Shown piece after piece: positions 39,172 through 47,943 of a stretch of 64,000 nucleotides of DNA. How positions within the stretch are numbered: the stretch's first letter is position 1; each line of letters opens with the position of its first letter. A program made the position numbers and the translations under genes. Under the pieces are notes generated by a model. The model saw nothing but the letters and a program-made list of their open reading frames with translations. It was not told the DNA's origin and made no database searches. This DNA is from Gaiellasilicea sp963794385 (GTDB lineage Bacteria; Actinomycetota; Thermoleophilia; Gaiellales; Gaiellaceae): contig CAWCDT010000010.1 of the NCBI GenBank assembly GCA_963794385.1, positions 124,001 to 188,000 on the forward strand, in the 5' to 3' direction.

Positions 39172-41027
39172 TGGTCGGGGCGGGGACGACGATCGCCGGC
39201 TACCGGGTCGAGCGGCGGCTCGGCTCCGGCGGAATGGGCGCGGTCTACGAGGCGACCCAGCTCTCGCTCGACCGGGTGGTGGCGCTCAAGGTGCTCTCGC
39301 CGACCCTGAGCGCCGACGCCGGCTTCCGGGAGCGCTTCCGCCGCGAGGCGATGCTGCAGGCGGCGCTCGAGCATCCGAACATCGTCCCCGTCTACGAAGC
39401 GGGCGAGAGCGACGAGGGCCTCTTCATGGCGATGAGGCTCGTGGAAGGAACCGACCTGAAGCGGCTCGCCGAGGGCGGCGAGCTCGAGCCGGAGCGCGTG
39501 CTCGCTCTGCTCGCGCATGTCGCGGCGGCGCTCGACGCCGCCCACAGCGCCGGGCTCGTCCACCGCGACGTGAAGCCGCAGAACGTCCTCGTCGACGGCG
39601 ACCGCGCCTACCTGGCCGACTTCGGGCTGACGAAGGGCGCCGGCGACCGCGGCACGACGCTGACAGGCCAGTACCTCGGCTCCCTCGACTACACCCCGCC
39701 CGAGCAGATCCGCGGTGAGCCCATCGGCCCGGCCGGCGACCTGTATGCGCTCGCGGCTGTGCTCTACGAGGCGCTGACCGGTGAGGTGCCGTTCCCGCAC
39801 GAGACCGAGGCGGCGGTGCTCTACGCCCACGTTGCGGAGACGCCGCCCAGGCCGAGCGAGCGGCGGCCCGAGCTGCCGCAGGCGCTGGACGCGGTCGTGG
39901 CGCGAGGACTGGCGAAGCGGCCCGAGGATCGCTACCGGTCGGCAACGGCGCTTGTCGACGAGGCGCGCCGCGCGCTCGCCTCGCCGCCGGCCGCCGCGAT
40001 CGCCGCACACGAGAACGGCGGCAGGCGCCGGTTGGGCGAGACGATCTCCGACCCGGCGGTGCTCCGCTCCGCTCCGGTCGTCGACGTCGCCGCGGAGCGG
40101 GCGATCCCGTGGCGTGCGATTGCGATCGCGGCGCTCGTGCTCGCGGGCCTCCTGCTCGCCGGCTTCGCGCTCGGCCGGCTGACCCGCGGCGATGAGGAGG
40201 AGCGGCGCGGCGTGGCCACGGCGGGCCCGCTCTCCGTGTCGTTCCCGGACGACGAATGGGCGCCGGCGGCCGTGCCCGACATCCCCGGGCTCGGGCTCGA
40301 GGGAGCTGTGGCGCTGCGCTCGACCGATGAGGAACGTCCGGGAACCGTCGTCGTGGGGCTCGTTCCTCGAGCACAGGGCGCCGGCCTGCTGCCGCCTGCC
40401 CTGCGACGGCAGCTGCGAGGGTCGCCAGCGGCCGACACGGTCCGGGTGGGCCCGGCCGATGGGCTCCTCTACAGCGGGCTGTCCGCGGCGCAAGTCCGCG
40501 AGCGTCTCGACCTCCTGCTCGTTCCCACCCGGCGCGGAGCGGCCGCCGTCGCGTGCGTGACACCGCGTGCTCTTCGGGCCGGCGCCGAGCCGGCGAACTG
40601 CGGCGAGGTGGCCGCGACGCTGCGGCTGCGCGGGCTGCACGCGCTGCCGCTCCGCGGGCACATGGAGTACACGCACGCGCTCGCCGCAGCGCTGGCACGA
40701 CTCGACGGCGAGCGCCTCGCCGCCCACCGGCAGCTCGCCGGCGCGGCGACTCGTCCGGAGCAGAGGCGCGCCGCCGCTGGGCTGGCGGGGGCCTACGGAG
40801 CCGCGGCGCGCGATGTCCTCCGGATCCACCCGACGCCGTTTGCCCGTCCCTCTCATCTCGCGCTCTACGGTGCGCTCCGGCAGGCACAGCGGCGGAGCTC
40901 CGCCTTGTCGGCCGCCGCGCGCAGCGGCGACCAGGGCGTCTACGCGGCCGCGGCGAAGCGGCTCGAGTCGGCGCAGGCGAACGTCGCGGCGTCGATCCGC
41001 CGCCTGCAGCGCATCCGCCTTCCGTAG
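39171..41027 (+). CDS. Transmembrane Ser/Thr protein kinase (PknB-like, no PASTA domains)
   Basis: 618 residues. Kinase domain ~8-270 with GSGGMG at 18, VALKVL, HRDVKPQN at 131, DFG at 150 and the activation segment GSLDYTPPEQ. One membrane helix at ~312-338 (IAIAALVLAGLLLAGFALG) and an extracytoplasmic domain of about 280 residues without recognised repeats. Such kinases phosphorylate Thr residues recognised by FHA domains; an FHA domain occurs in the EssC-like protein nearby. ATG chosen because it is the only start just before the kinase domain. Confidence 0.9.
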   Translation: MVGAGTTIAGYRVERRLGSGGMGAVYEATQLSLDRVVALKVLSPTLSADAGFRERFRREAMLQAALEHPNIVPVYEAGESDEGLFMAMRLVEGTDLKRLAEGGELEPERVLALLAHVAAALDAAHSAGLVHRDVKPQNVLVDGDRAYLADFGLTKGAGDRGTTLTGQYLGSLDYTPPEQIRGEPIGPAGDLYALAAVLYEALTGEVPFPHETEAAVLYAHVAETPPRPSERRPELPQALDAVVARGLAKRPEDRYRSATALVDEARRALASPPAAAIAAHENGGRRRLGETISDPAVLRSAPVVDVAAERAIPWRAIAIAALVLAGLLLAGFALGRLTRGDEEERRGVATAGPLSVSFPDDEWAPAAVPDIPGLGLEGAVALRSTDEERPGTVVVGLVPRAQGAGLLPPALRRQLRGSPAADTVRVGPADGLLYSGLSAAQVRERLDLLLVPTRRGAAAVACVTPRALRAGAEPANCGEVAATLRLRGLHALPLRGHMEYTHALAAALARLDGERLAAHRQLAGAATRPEQRRAAAGLAGAYGAAARDVLRIHPTPFARPSHLALYGALRQAQRRSSALSAAARSGDQGVYAAAAKRLESAQANVAASIRRLQRIRLP

Positions 41028-41095
41028 CCCTCACGACCTGGGCCGGCGCTCGGTCTGCCGGTAGGAGTCCGCCGCCGCCACCCGAACGAGCCGTC

Positions 41096-41617
41096 ATGGC
41101 CGCCCCGGACCAGCTCACGCTCGCGCGGCACCGTGACCTCGAGGGCCGCGAGCGCCGGCCGTACATCCGCTGGACGCTGCTCTCGCTGATCGGGCTCGTC
41201 TCCCTGCTCGGCCTCGCGAACGTGTTCGGACAGCGGCCGCACACGGACACGGTTGCTGCCGACGGGATCGAGCTGGAGGTCTACTCGCCCGAGCGACTCC
41301 GCAGCGGCCTCTTCTTCATGTCGCGCTTCACGATCCGCGCGGAGGAGGAGATCGAGGCGGCGACGCTCGTGCTCGACCCCGGCTGGCTCGAGGGGATCAC
41401 GCTCAACTCGCTCGTGCCGTCGCCGGTCGGCGAGGCGAACCGCAACGGGAGGATCGCGTTCGATCTCGGCCGCGTGCCCGCAGGGACGAAGCACGTGTTC
41501 TTCCTCCACTTCCAGGTCAACCCGACCGAGATCGGCCGGCGCCCGCAAGACGTTGCGCTCTACGACGGCGAGTCGCCCCTGCTCGAAGTCGACCGCATGG
41601 TGACCATCTTCCCCTGA
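41096..41617 (+). CDS. Membrane-anchored protein of unknown function
   Basis: 173 residues: cytoplasmic N terminus, one membrane helix at ~27-47 (WTLLSLIGLVSLLGLANVF), then an external all-beta domain (IELEVYSPERLRSGLFFMSRFTIRA, GTKHVFFLHFQVNP). Its stop overlaps the next ATG (TGATG), so it is coupled to the YetF-like protein. I do not recognise the domain. Confidence 0.7.
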   Translation: MAAPDQLTLARHRDLEGRERRPYIRWTLLSLIGLVSLLGLANVFGQRPHTDTVAADGIELEVYSPERLRSGLFFMSRFTIRAEEEIEAATLVLDPGWLEGITLNSLVPSPVGEANRNGRIAFDLGRVPAGTKHVFFLHFQVNPTEIGRRPQDVALYDGESPLLEVDRMVTIFP

Positions 41618-42060
41618 TGGACCTCGTCGTTCGCGCCGTCATCGCCTTCGCATTCGTCTACCTGTTGACGCGGGTGATCGGGCGGCGCGAGCTCTCGTCG
41701 TTGCAGCCGTTCGACCTGATCGTGCTCGTGATGATCGGAGACCTCGTCCAGCAGGGCGTGACGCAGAACGACTTCTCCGTCACTGGGGCCATTCTCGTCG
41801 GCGGCACGATCGGCCTGATGAGCGTCGGCGTCTCGTACCTCAACTTCCGCTTCCCGCGCCTGCGACCGGCGCTCGAGGGGGAGCCGGTGATCGTCGTCGA
41901 GGACGGCAAGCCGATCGAGCGCAATCTGCGCCGCAACCGGATCACGGTCGAGGAGCTCGCGGCCGCGGCCCGTCAGCAGCAGATCGGCTCGCTCGCCGAC
42001 GTCCGCTGGGGAGTGCTGGAGACGAACGGGCAGCTCAGCTTCATTCCGAAGGGATCCTGA
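41617..42060 (+). CDS. DUF421/YetF-like membrane protein
   Basis: 147 residues with three hydrophobic segments (VVRAVIAFAFVYLLTRVIG, FDLIVLVMIGDLVQQGV, GAILVGGTIGLMSVGVSYL) and the family motif GRRELSSLQPFDLIVLV, then a soluble domain with VIVVEDGKPIERNLRRNRIT. YetF-type proteins are conserved but biochemically undefined. Convergent with the FAD oxidase, 20 bp overlap. Confidence 0.88.
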   Translation: MDLVVRAVIAFAFVYLLTRVIGRRELSSLQPFDLIVLVMIGDLVQQGVTQNDFSVTGAILVGGTIGLMSVGVSYLNFRFPRLRPALEGEPVIVVEDGKPIERNLRRNRITVEELAAAARQQQIGSLADVRWGVLETNGQLSFIPKGS

Positions 42061-43426
42061 TCACCTTCCCGGGATTCAGGATCCCGTTGGGGTCGAACAT
42101 GTCCTTGAGGGCCCGGAACCACGGCTGCAGGTCGCCGTGCTCCCGCTCGAGGTAGCCGAGCTTCCCGAGGCCGACCCCGTGCTCGCCGGTGCACGTACCG
42201 CCGCGCTCGAGGGCCCAGTCGACGATCTCGCCATTCAGGCGCTTCGCCGCCGCGAGCTCCCGCGGGTCATCGGGATCGAGCATGAAGAGGACGTGGTAAT
42301 TGGCGTCGCCCGCGTGCGCGACGATCGACGCCGCGAGGCCGAGCTCGTCCACGAGCGCGCGGGCATGGGCGACAGCGGGTGCGAGCTGAGAGAGCGGCAC
42401 GCAGACGTCCGTCGACATGTGCAGCTTCCCCGGTGACCCCGCCAGAAGCGCGAAGAGGACGTGGTGCCGTGCCTCCCAGAGGCGGTTGCGTGCTTCCGCG
42501 TCGCGTTCGTGCTCGAGCTCCGTGCACCCCTCCCAGCCGGCGACCTCACGGACGGCCTCGAGGTCGCCGGCAACGCCCTCCTCCGATCCGGCCAGCTCGA
42601 CGAAGAGACTCGGAGCCTCGGCGTAGGCCGTGCCCTTGTATCCGTTGACCGCCCGGACGGTCTCGGCGTCCAGCAGCTCGACCCGGCTGGCCGTGACGCC
42701 CGCGCCGATGATCGCGGTCGCCGCTCTGCAGGCTGCGTCGAGCGAGGGGAACGCGGCGCGGACGGCGATCGCATGCTCGGGCAGGCCGTGGAGGCGCAGG
42801 GTCAGCTCCGTGATCACGCCGAGCGTTCCCTCCGAGCCTACGAAGAGGGAGCGGACGTCATAGCCGGCCGAGGTCTTGACGGTCTGCGAGCCGGGGCGGA
42901 TCACGCTGCCGTCCGCGAGCACTACTTCCAGCGCGAGGACGTGCGCCCGCATGCCGCCGTACCGGACGGTGGTGGTGCCGCTCGCGTTCGTCGCAGCCAT
43001 GCCGCCGAGTGTCGCGTCCGCGCCCGGGTCGACCGGGAACCAGAGGCCGTGCGCCCCGGCCGCCTCGTTCAAGTGTGAGCGCGGCAGTCCGGGCTGGACC
43101 ACCGCGAGGAAGTCCTCGGGCCGCAACTCGAGCAGCCGGTCCATGCGCGTGAAATCGAGGGAGACGCCGCCGTCCGCGGGGATGACGTGGCCCTCGAGGC
43201 TCGTGCCGGCGCCGTAGGCCGTGACCGGCACCCGCCGCTCGTTGGCCCAGGCGAGCAGCGCCGCCACCTGGGCCGTGCTCTCCGCGTAGACCACCGCGTC
43301 GGGACGACGGGCCGGGTGGTAGGTGAGGTCGTGGCCGTGCTCGTCGAGCACCGAGTCGCCGACGCTGACGTTCCGCCCGTCCCCGAGAACGGTCACGAGC
43401 TCCGACTGAAGATCCACGTTCCGCAT
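42041..43426 (-). CDS. FAD-linked oxidase, D-lactate/glycolate dehydrogenase (GlcD/Dld) type
   Basis: 461 residues from ATG 43426 (MRNVDLQSEL). PCMH-type FAD-binding domain (RRPDAVVYAESTAQVAALLAWA, PVTAYGAGTSLEGHV, PVDPGADATLGGMAATNASG) and a FAD-oxidase C domain with the catalytic-region HAGDANYH and GGTCTGEHGVGLGK. It oxidises 2-hydroxy acids to 2-oxo acids, passing electrons to quinone or cytochrome. No [4Fe-4S] partner is adjacent. Confidence 0.9.
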   Translation of the reverse strand: MRNVDLQSELVTVLGDGRNVSVGDSVLDEHGHDLTYHPARRPDAVVYAESTAQVAALLAWANERRVPVTAYGAGTSLEGHVIPADGGVSLDFTRMDRLLELRPEDFLAVVQPGLPRSHLNEAAGAHGLWFPVDPGADATLGGMAATNASGTTTVRYGGMRAHVLALEVVLADGSVIRPGSQTVKTSAGYDVRSLFVGSEGTLGVITELTLRLHGLPEHAIAVRAAFPSLDAACRAATAIIGAGVTASRVELLDAETVRAVNGYKGTAYAEAPSLFVELAGSEEGVAGDLEAVREVAGWEGCTELEHERDAEARNRLWEARHHVLFALLAGSPGKLHMSTDVCVPLSQLAPAVAHARALVDELGLAASIVAHAGDANYHVLFMLDPDDPRELAAAKRLNGEIVDWALERGGTCTGEHGVGLGKLGYLEREHGDLQPWFRALKDMFDPNGILNPGKVIRIPSE

Positions 43427-43453
43427 TCCATCACCAGTGCCTAGGCTCTTGCG

Positions 43454-44383
43454 ATGCCGCTCTACCTTTCCGAGGCGGACGTCGAAGGGCTGCTCACGCC
43501 GGGAGACGCCGTGCCGGTGCTCGAGGAGTGCTTCCGCCGTCTCGCCGAGGGGGTGGTCGAGAACGTGCCGCGGCGACGGCTCGCGCTCGACGAGGGGGCA
43601 TTCGCGCTCATGGCCGCCGCCGACCGCGGGCTCGGCTACGCGGGGCTGAAGTCGTACACGGTCGTCGGCGGCAAGGCGGTCTTCGTCGTCTGCCTGTTCG
43701 AGCTCGAGCTCGGCTCGCTCGCAGCCGTGCTCGAGGCCGACGCGCTCGGACAACGCCGCACGGGGGCGGCGAGCGGAGTCGCGGCCAAGTACCTCGCACG
43801 TCCAGGCGCCCAGAGCCTCGGGGTGATCGGCTGCGGCTGGCAGGCGGAGTCGCAGGTCGACGCGATCCGCAGTGCGGTCCCCACGATCGAGCGGGTCGTC
43901 GCCTACTGCCGCACGCCCGAGAAGCTCCGCGCCTTCTGCAGGACGACGGGCGCCGAGGCAGGTGAGAGCTCGAGCGACGCGGCCGAGCAGGACGTCGTCG
44001 TCACCGCGACGACGTCGCGCGACCCCGTTTTGCGCGGTGAGTGGCTGCACGCGGGGGCGCTCGTCTGCGCGATCGGCGCCAACGTCCCCCGCGCTCGCGA
44101 GCTCGACAACGTGGTGCTCGAGCGCGCGACCTTCGTCTGCTGCGACTCGCGCGAGCAGGCGAGGCTCGAGTCCGGCGACCTGATCGAGCCGGTGGAGACC
44201 GGGGTGCTCGACTGGCTCGAGGTGCACGAGCTGCAGGAGGTCGTCGCCGGCGAGGTGCGCGGCCGCGAGGCGGACGAGGACATCGTTCTCTTCAAGTCGA
44301 ACGGCCTCGCGGCCTGGGACGTCGCGATCGGCGTCGAGGCGCTTCGGCGAGCCCGCGAGCGCGGCGTCGGCAGGGAGCTCTAG
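43454..44383 (+). CDS. Ornithine cyclodeaminase/mu-crystallin family protein
   Basis: 309 residues with a Rossmann domain (LGVIGCGWQAESQVDAI) and family motifs AAADRGLGYAGLKSYT, RRTGAASGVAAKYLARP and the C-terminal DIVLFKSNGLAAWDVA. Members include ornithine cyclodeaminase, alanine dehydrogenase and ketimine reductases. Without knowledge of the pocket the reaction stays open. Divergent from the FAD oxidase. Confidence 0.88.
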   Translation: MPLYLSEADVEGLLTPGDAVPVLEECFRRLAEGVVENVPRRRLALDEGAFALMAAADRGLGYAGLKSYTVVGGKAVFVVCLFELELGSLAAVLEADALGQRRTGAASGVAAKYLARPGAQSLGVIGCGWQAESQVDAIRSAVPTIERVVAYCRTPEKLRAFCRTTGAEAGESSSDAAEQDVVVTATTSRDPVLRGEWLHAGALVCAIGANVPRARELDNVVLERATFVCCDSREQARLESGDLIEPVETGVLDWLEVHELQEVVAGEVRGREADEDIVLFKSNGLAAWDVAIGVEALRRARERGVGREL

Positions 44384-44619
44384 CTCTCGAGAGCCTCGCG
44401 CGCGTTCTCGATCGTGTCGTTCCCGATCGCCTTGATCACCTCGGGGCGGTCGAGGAGTCGGGCACGCTGGTCGGGGTTGAGCCGGTTCTGGACGTATCGG
44501 TCCTCGAGGATCTCCGCCAGGTCCCGGCCTCGGTCGTGCTCGCGGATCACGTAGGACGCCACCCGTTCCTCGGCCGACGAGCGCTGGAAGAGGAACGAGA
44601 ACAGGTTCCGGAACGCCAT
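44380..44619 (-). CDS. Small conserved-looking helical protein
   Basis: 79 residues from ATG 44619 (MAFRNLFSFLFQ); an open ORF extends far upstream but only this part looks like a protein. Predicted mostly helical and charged (EERVASYVIREHDRGRDLAEILED, NRLNPDQRARLLDRPEVIKAI). No family recognised. Overlaps the convergent stop by 4 bases. Confidence 0.55.
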   Translation of the reverse strand: MAFRNLFSFLFQRSSAEERVASYVIREHDRGRDLAEILEDRYVQNRLNPDQRARLLDRPEVIKAIGNDTIENAREALES

Positions 44620-44643
44620 CGCGGGCGATTGTATCCTCCTGGG

Positions 44644-44994
44644 ATGCGTCGTCAGGCTTCCGAGGGGCGCTGCGCAGAGCGCGTGCTCCGCGGGGTCGAC
44701 GATGCCGGACGGGAAGAGCGCGTCGTGATCTGGGTCGAGCGCAAGGCGGGGGCGCTCTGGGCCGTTGGGCGCTCCGTCAATCCCCAACACCGGCCGAGCA
44801 GCGAACCACGCCGGGACGACTACCTCTTCGAGGGCTACGAGCTCGGCGACGCGCTCGAGGCGGCGAACGACGCGCTCGAGGACGACGTGCGCGTGCTCGA
44901 GGACGACGGCAGTGGCGGCGGCAACAGCGTCAAGCCGTTCACCAGGAAGGAAGTTCTCCCCGTCCTGGAACGCTTCTTCTTCGGCAGGCGCTAA
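44644..44994 (+). CDS. Hypothetical protein
   Basis: 116 residues. The core RVVIWVERKAGALWAVGRSV and RRDDYLFEGYELGDALEAAN suggests a compact alpha/beta domain, ending FTRKEVLPVLERFFFGR. Divergent from the 44619 gene with only 24 bp between starts. Family unknown. Confidence 0.55.
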   Translation: MRRQASEGRCAERVLRGVDDAGREERVVIWVERKAGALWAVGRSVNPQHRPSSEPRRDDYLFEGYELGDALEAANDALEDDVRVLEDDGSGGGNSVKPFTRKEVLPVLERFFFGRR

Positions 44995-45428
44995 CCGTCC
45001 TTCGGCCACTCGAGGTTGGCGTCCGGGATCGGGTCGCCGTGCGGGTCGTGGGTCGGGAAGCCGAGCGCCTTGTCGATCCGCTCCTCCAGCTCCTCCGAGA
45101 GCACGTGCTCGAGCCGGTCTGCCTCGTCGTGGACGTCGTCGACGCCGATCCCGAGCGTTTCCGCGAGGTAGAGCTCGAGCAACCGGTGGTGTCGGATCAC
45201 CTCCAGCGCCACCTGCTCGCCCGCGTGCGTCAGCGTGACACCGCGATAGGGCGCGTGCTCGGCGAGCCCGAGTGCCGCCAGCTTCTTCACCATTTCGCTC
45301 GCCGACGCGGGCGAGACGTGCTGTCGGCGGGCGAGCGCCGTGGTCGACACGCGCTCGGACTCCGTCCCGAGCTTGTAGATCTCCTTCAGGTAGTCCTGGA
45401 TCGCGTCGCTGAGCCCGACCTTGGTCAC
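44991..45428 (-). CDS. DtxR/MntR-family metal-dependent regulator
   Basis: 145 residues from GTG 45428 (VTKVGLSDAIQDYLKEIY, the usual family start). Winged helix with STTALARRQHVSPASASEMVKKLA, then the dimerisation/metal domain with EVIRHHRLLELYLAETLG, HDEADRLEHVLSEELEERID and FPTHDPHGDPIP. No SH3-like third domain, so it is MntR-sized. It probably represses metal uptake genes when Mn or Fe is plentiful; no such genes are adjacent. Confidence 0.88.
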   Translation of the reverse strand: MTKVGLSDAIQDYLKEIYKLGTESERVSTTALARRQHVSPASASEMVKKLAALGLAEHAPYRGVTLTHAGEQVALEVIRHHRLLELYLAETLGIGVDDVHDEADRLEHVLSEELEERIDKALGFPTHDPHGDPIPDANLEWPKDG

Positions 45429-45461
45429 TGCGCCAGTGTAGGTGGGTGCTAGCCTCGCCCG

Positions 45462-46286
45462 GTGCTGATCAAGCTGGGACACAGCCCGGATCCCGACGAC
45501 GCTTTCATGTTCTGGGCGCTCGCGGCGGGCGCGATCGATACGCGCGGCTTCCGCTTCGAGCAGGTGCTTCAGGACATCCAGACGCTGAACGAATGGGCGC
45601 TGGAGGGCAGGCTCGAGGCGACCGCGATCTCGCTACACGCGTATCCGTTTGTCCAGGACCGCTACGCGCTGCTGCCGCACGGCGCGAGCATCGGCTCCGG
45701 TTACGGGCCGATCGTCGTCGCCCGCGAGCCGCTCACGTCGGACCAACTGCGGGACGCCGAGATCGTCGTCCCCGGCCGGATGACGACCGCCTTCCTGACC
45801 CTGCGTCTCGCGCTCGGCGACTTCGGCCACCGCGAGCTGCCGTTCGACCGGATCCTCGACGAGGTCGCATCCGGCCGCGCCGACGCAGGCCTCGTGATCC
45901 ACGAGGGGCAGCTCACCTACGAGGAGGCCGGCCTCCACAAGGTGCTCGACCTCGGCGAGTGGTGGCTGCTCGAGACCGGCCTGCCGCTCCCGCTCGGGGT
46001 GAACGTCGCGCGGCGCGACCTCGGCGAGCGCCTCCACGACCTGTCCGCGGTGCTGCTCGACTCGATCCAGGCGGGGCTCGCGAACCGTCGCGAGGCGATG
46101 CGCTACGCCATGCGCTTCGGCCGCGGGATCGACCCGGCGACGGCGGATCGGTTCGTGGGCATGTACGTGAACGAGCTCACGTGCGACTACGGCGACGAGG
46201 GCCGCAAGGCGGTCGAGGAGCTCCTCCGCCGCGGCAACGCGATCGGCGCGTTTCCCGAGCCCGTTCGGCTCGACTACGTTTCCTAG
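45462..46286 (+). CDS. mqnD: 1,4-dihydroxy-6-naphthoate synthase MqnD (futalosine menaquinone pathway)
   Basis: 274 residues from GTG 45462. The substrate-binding-protein-like fold starts with the MqnD hallmark GHSPDPDDAFMFWAL and continues ATAISLHAYPF, GSGYGPIVVA and DAGLVIHEGQLTY. MqnD cleaves cyclic dehypoxanthinyl futalosine to dihydroxynaphthoate. MqnA is a homologue, but the PDPDD motif favours MqnD. The other mqn genes are not in this window. Confidence 0.9.
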   Translation: MLIKLGHSPDPDDAFMFWALAAGAIDTRGFRFEQVLQDIQTLNEWALEGRLEATAISLHAYPFVQDRYALLPHGASIGSGYGPIVVAREPLTSDQLRDAEIVVPGRMTTAFLTLRLALGDFGHRELPFDRILDEVASGRADAGLVIHEGQLTYEEAGLHKVLDLGEWWLLETGLPLPLGVNVARRDLGERLHDLSAVLLDSIQAGLANRREAMRYAMRFGRGIDPATADRFVGMYVNELTCDYGDEGRKAVEELLRRGNAIGAFPEPVRLDYVS

Positions 46287-46290
46287 GCAG

Positions 46291-47448
46291 ATGCCTCGCG
46301 CGGTCGTCCTCTCCGCCGTCCGCACGCCGGTCGGCCGCTACGGCGGCGGCCTCGCGGGCGTGCGCCCCGACGATCTCGCGGCGATCGCGGTCGCGGCGGC
46401 CGTCGAGCGCGCAGGCGTCGAGCCGGCCGAGATCGAGGACGTCTACCTCGGCTGCGCGAACCAGGCGGGCGAGGACAACCGCAACGTCGCGCGGATGGCC
46501 GCCCTGCTCGCCGGCCTGCCCGACTCGGTCGCGGGGGTGACCGTGAACCGGCTCTGCGCGTCGGGCCTCTCGGCCGTCGTCGGCGCCTGCCACGCGGTCG
46601 CGGCCGGCGATGGCGACCTGTTCGTTGCGGGCGGGGTCGAGTCGATGAGCCGCGCCCCCTTCGTGGTGGCCAAGCCCGACACCGCCTATCCGCGCGGCGA
46701 CCGGACGCTGGTCGACACGACGCTCGGCTGGCGCTTCCCGAACCCCGCCCTCGAGGCGATGTTCCCGCTCGAGACGATGGGCGAGACCGGCGAGAACGTC
46801 GCCGAGCGCTGGGGCGTCTCCCGTGAGGACCAGGACGCGTTCGCGCTGCGCTCGCAGCAGCGCTGGGCCGAGGCTGACTTCGCCGACGAGCTCGTCGCGG
46901 CCGGCGAGCTCGAGCGGGACGAGCATCCTCGCCCCGACACGAGCGCGGAGAAGCTGGCCGCGCTGAAGCCGGCCTTCCGGCCGGACGGCTCGGTCACGGC
47001 CGGCAACTCGAGCGGGATCAACGACGGCGCGGCGGCGCTCGTCGTCGCCTCGGAGGAGAAGGCTCGAGAGCTTGGGGTGGAGCCGCTGGCGGCGTTCGTG
47101 GCGAGCGCAGTCGCAGGCGTCGACCCGCGGGTGATGGGGATCGGGCCGGTCCCTGCCGTGCGCAAGCTGCTCGAGCGGGCCGGCCTCGCGGTCGGCGACG
47201 TCGACCTGGTGGAGGTGAACGAGGCGTTCGCCTCCCAGAGCCTGGCGGTCGTCCGCGAGCTCGGCCTCGACGAGGAGCGGGTGAACGTCAACGGCGGCGC
47301 GATCGCCATCGGCCACCCGCTCGGGATGAGCGGCGCCCGTCTGGTCGTCACGCTCCTGCACGAGCTGCGGCGGCGCGGCGGGCGCTACGGTGTCGCCACC
47401 ATGTGCGTCGGCGTCGGCCAGGGACAGGCGGCCCTCTTCGAGCGATGA
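46291..47448 (+). CDS. Acetyl-CoA acyltransferase (thiolase II family)
   Basis: 385 residues. Active-site Cys in NRLCASGLSAV, His in AIGHPLGMSGAR, second Cys in MCVGVGQG, plus the substrate loop GGVESMSRAPFV. Degradative thiolases split 3-oxoacyl-CoA (FadA or PcaF-like). Its stop overlaps the cupin ATG (ATGA), so the two are coupled. Confidence 0.93.
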   Translation: MPRAVVLSAVRTPVGRYGGGLAGVRPDDLAAIAVAAAVERAGVEPAEIEDVYLGCANQAGEDNRNVARMAALLAGLPDSVAGVTVNRLCASGLSAVVGACHAVAAGDGDLFVAGGVESMSRAPFVVAKPDTAYPRGDRTLVDTTLGWRFPNPALEAMFPLETMGETGENVAERWGVSREDQDAFALRSQQRWAEADFADELVAAGELERDEHPRPDTSAEKLAALKPAFRPDGSVTAGNSSGINDGAAALVVASEEKARELGVEPLAAFVASAVAGVDPRVMGIGPVPAVRKLLERAGLAVGDVDLVEVNEAFASQSLAVVRELGLDEERVNVNGGAIAIGHPLGMSGARLVVTLLHELRRRGGRYGVATMCVGVGQGQAALFER

Positions 47449-47909
47449 AGGGCGACCACGTCCGCGTGATCAAGCCGCCCGACCCGAAGAAGGCGGCGAC
47501 GACGGGATTCGACTACGCGGCGGGCATCGTCGCGGAGACGGTCGCGTCCGAGCGGATCGCCCTCCAGCTCGTCCGGATTCAGCCGGGGGTCCGCTCGCAG
47601 GCCCATTCGCACGGCGAGCACGAGTCCGCCGCGTACGTCCTCGAGGGCGAGGTCGTGACGTGGTACGGCGAGGCGCTGGAGAAGCACGTCACTGCAGGCC
47701 CGGGCGACTTTGTCTTCATCCCGGCGGACGTGCCGCACGTCGCCGCGAACTACGGCGAGACGGATGCCGTCGCCCTGATGGCGCGCTCGGACCCGCTGGC
47801 GCAGGAGAGCGTCCAGATCTTCCCGGAGCTCGACCGGCTCGCCCACATCCTGTCGCCGCCCCGCAAGATGCCCGGCCGCCCGCGCCGGGTCCCGCGAGGC
47901 CCGTTCTAG
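47445..47909 (+). CDS. Single-domain cupin protein
   Basis: 154 residues from ATG 47445. Cupin motif 1 SQAHSHGEHESAAYVLEGEV gives three metal-binding residues (two His and a Glu), motif 2 PGDFVFIPADVPHVAAN adds a His, so a metal site is likely. The reaction or ligand is unknown. It lies in a catabolic run between a thiolase and an aldehyde dehydrogenase. Confidence 0.82.
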   Translation: MKGDHVRVIKPPDPKKAATTGFDYAAGIVAETVASERIALQLVRIQPGVRSQAHSHGEHESAAYVLEGEVVTWYGEALEKHVTAGPGDFVFIPADVPHVAANYGETDAVALMARSDPLAQESVQIFPELDRLAHILSPPRKMPGRPRRVPRGPF

Positions 47910-47943
47910 ACGGGCGCCGGCCTCGATCGCGTATCTTCCGCCC

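Noticed and set aside
42041..44227. 728-codon minus ORF as a fusion protein extending the FAD oxidase
   Set aside because: The part above 43426 is antisense to the ornithine cyclodeaminase homologue and has no family similarity.
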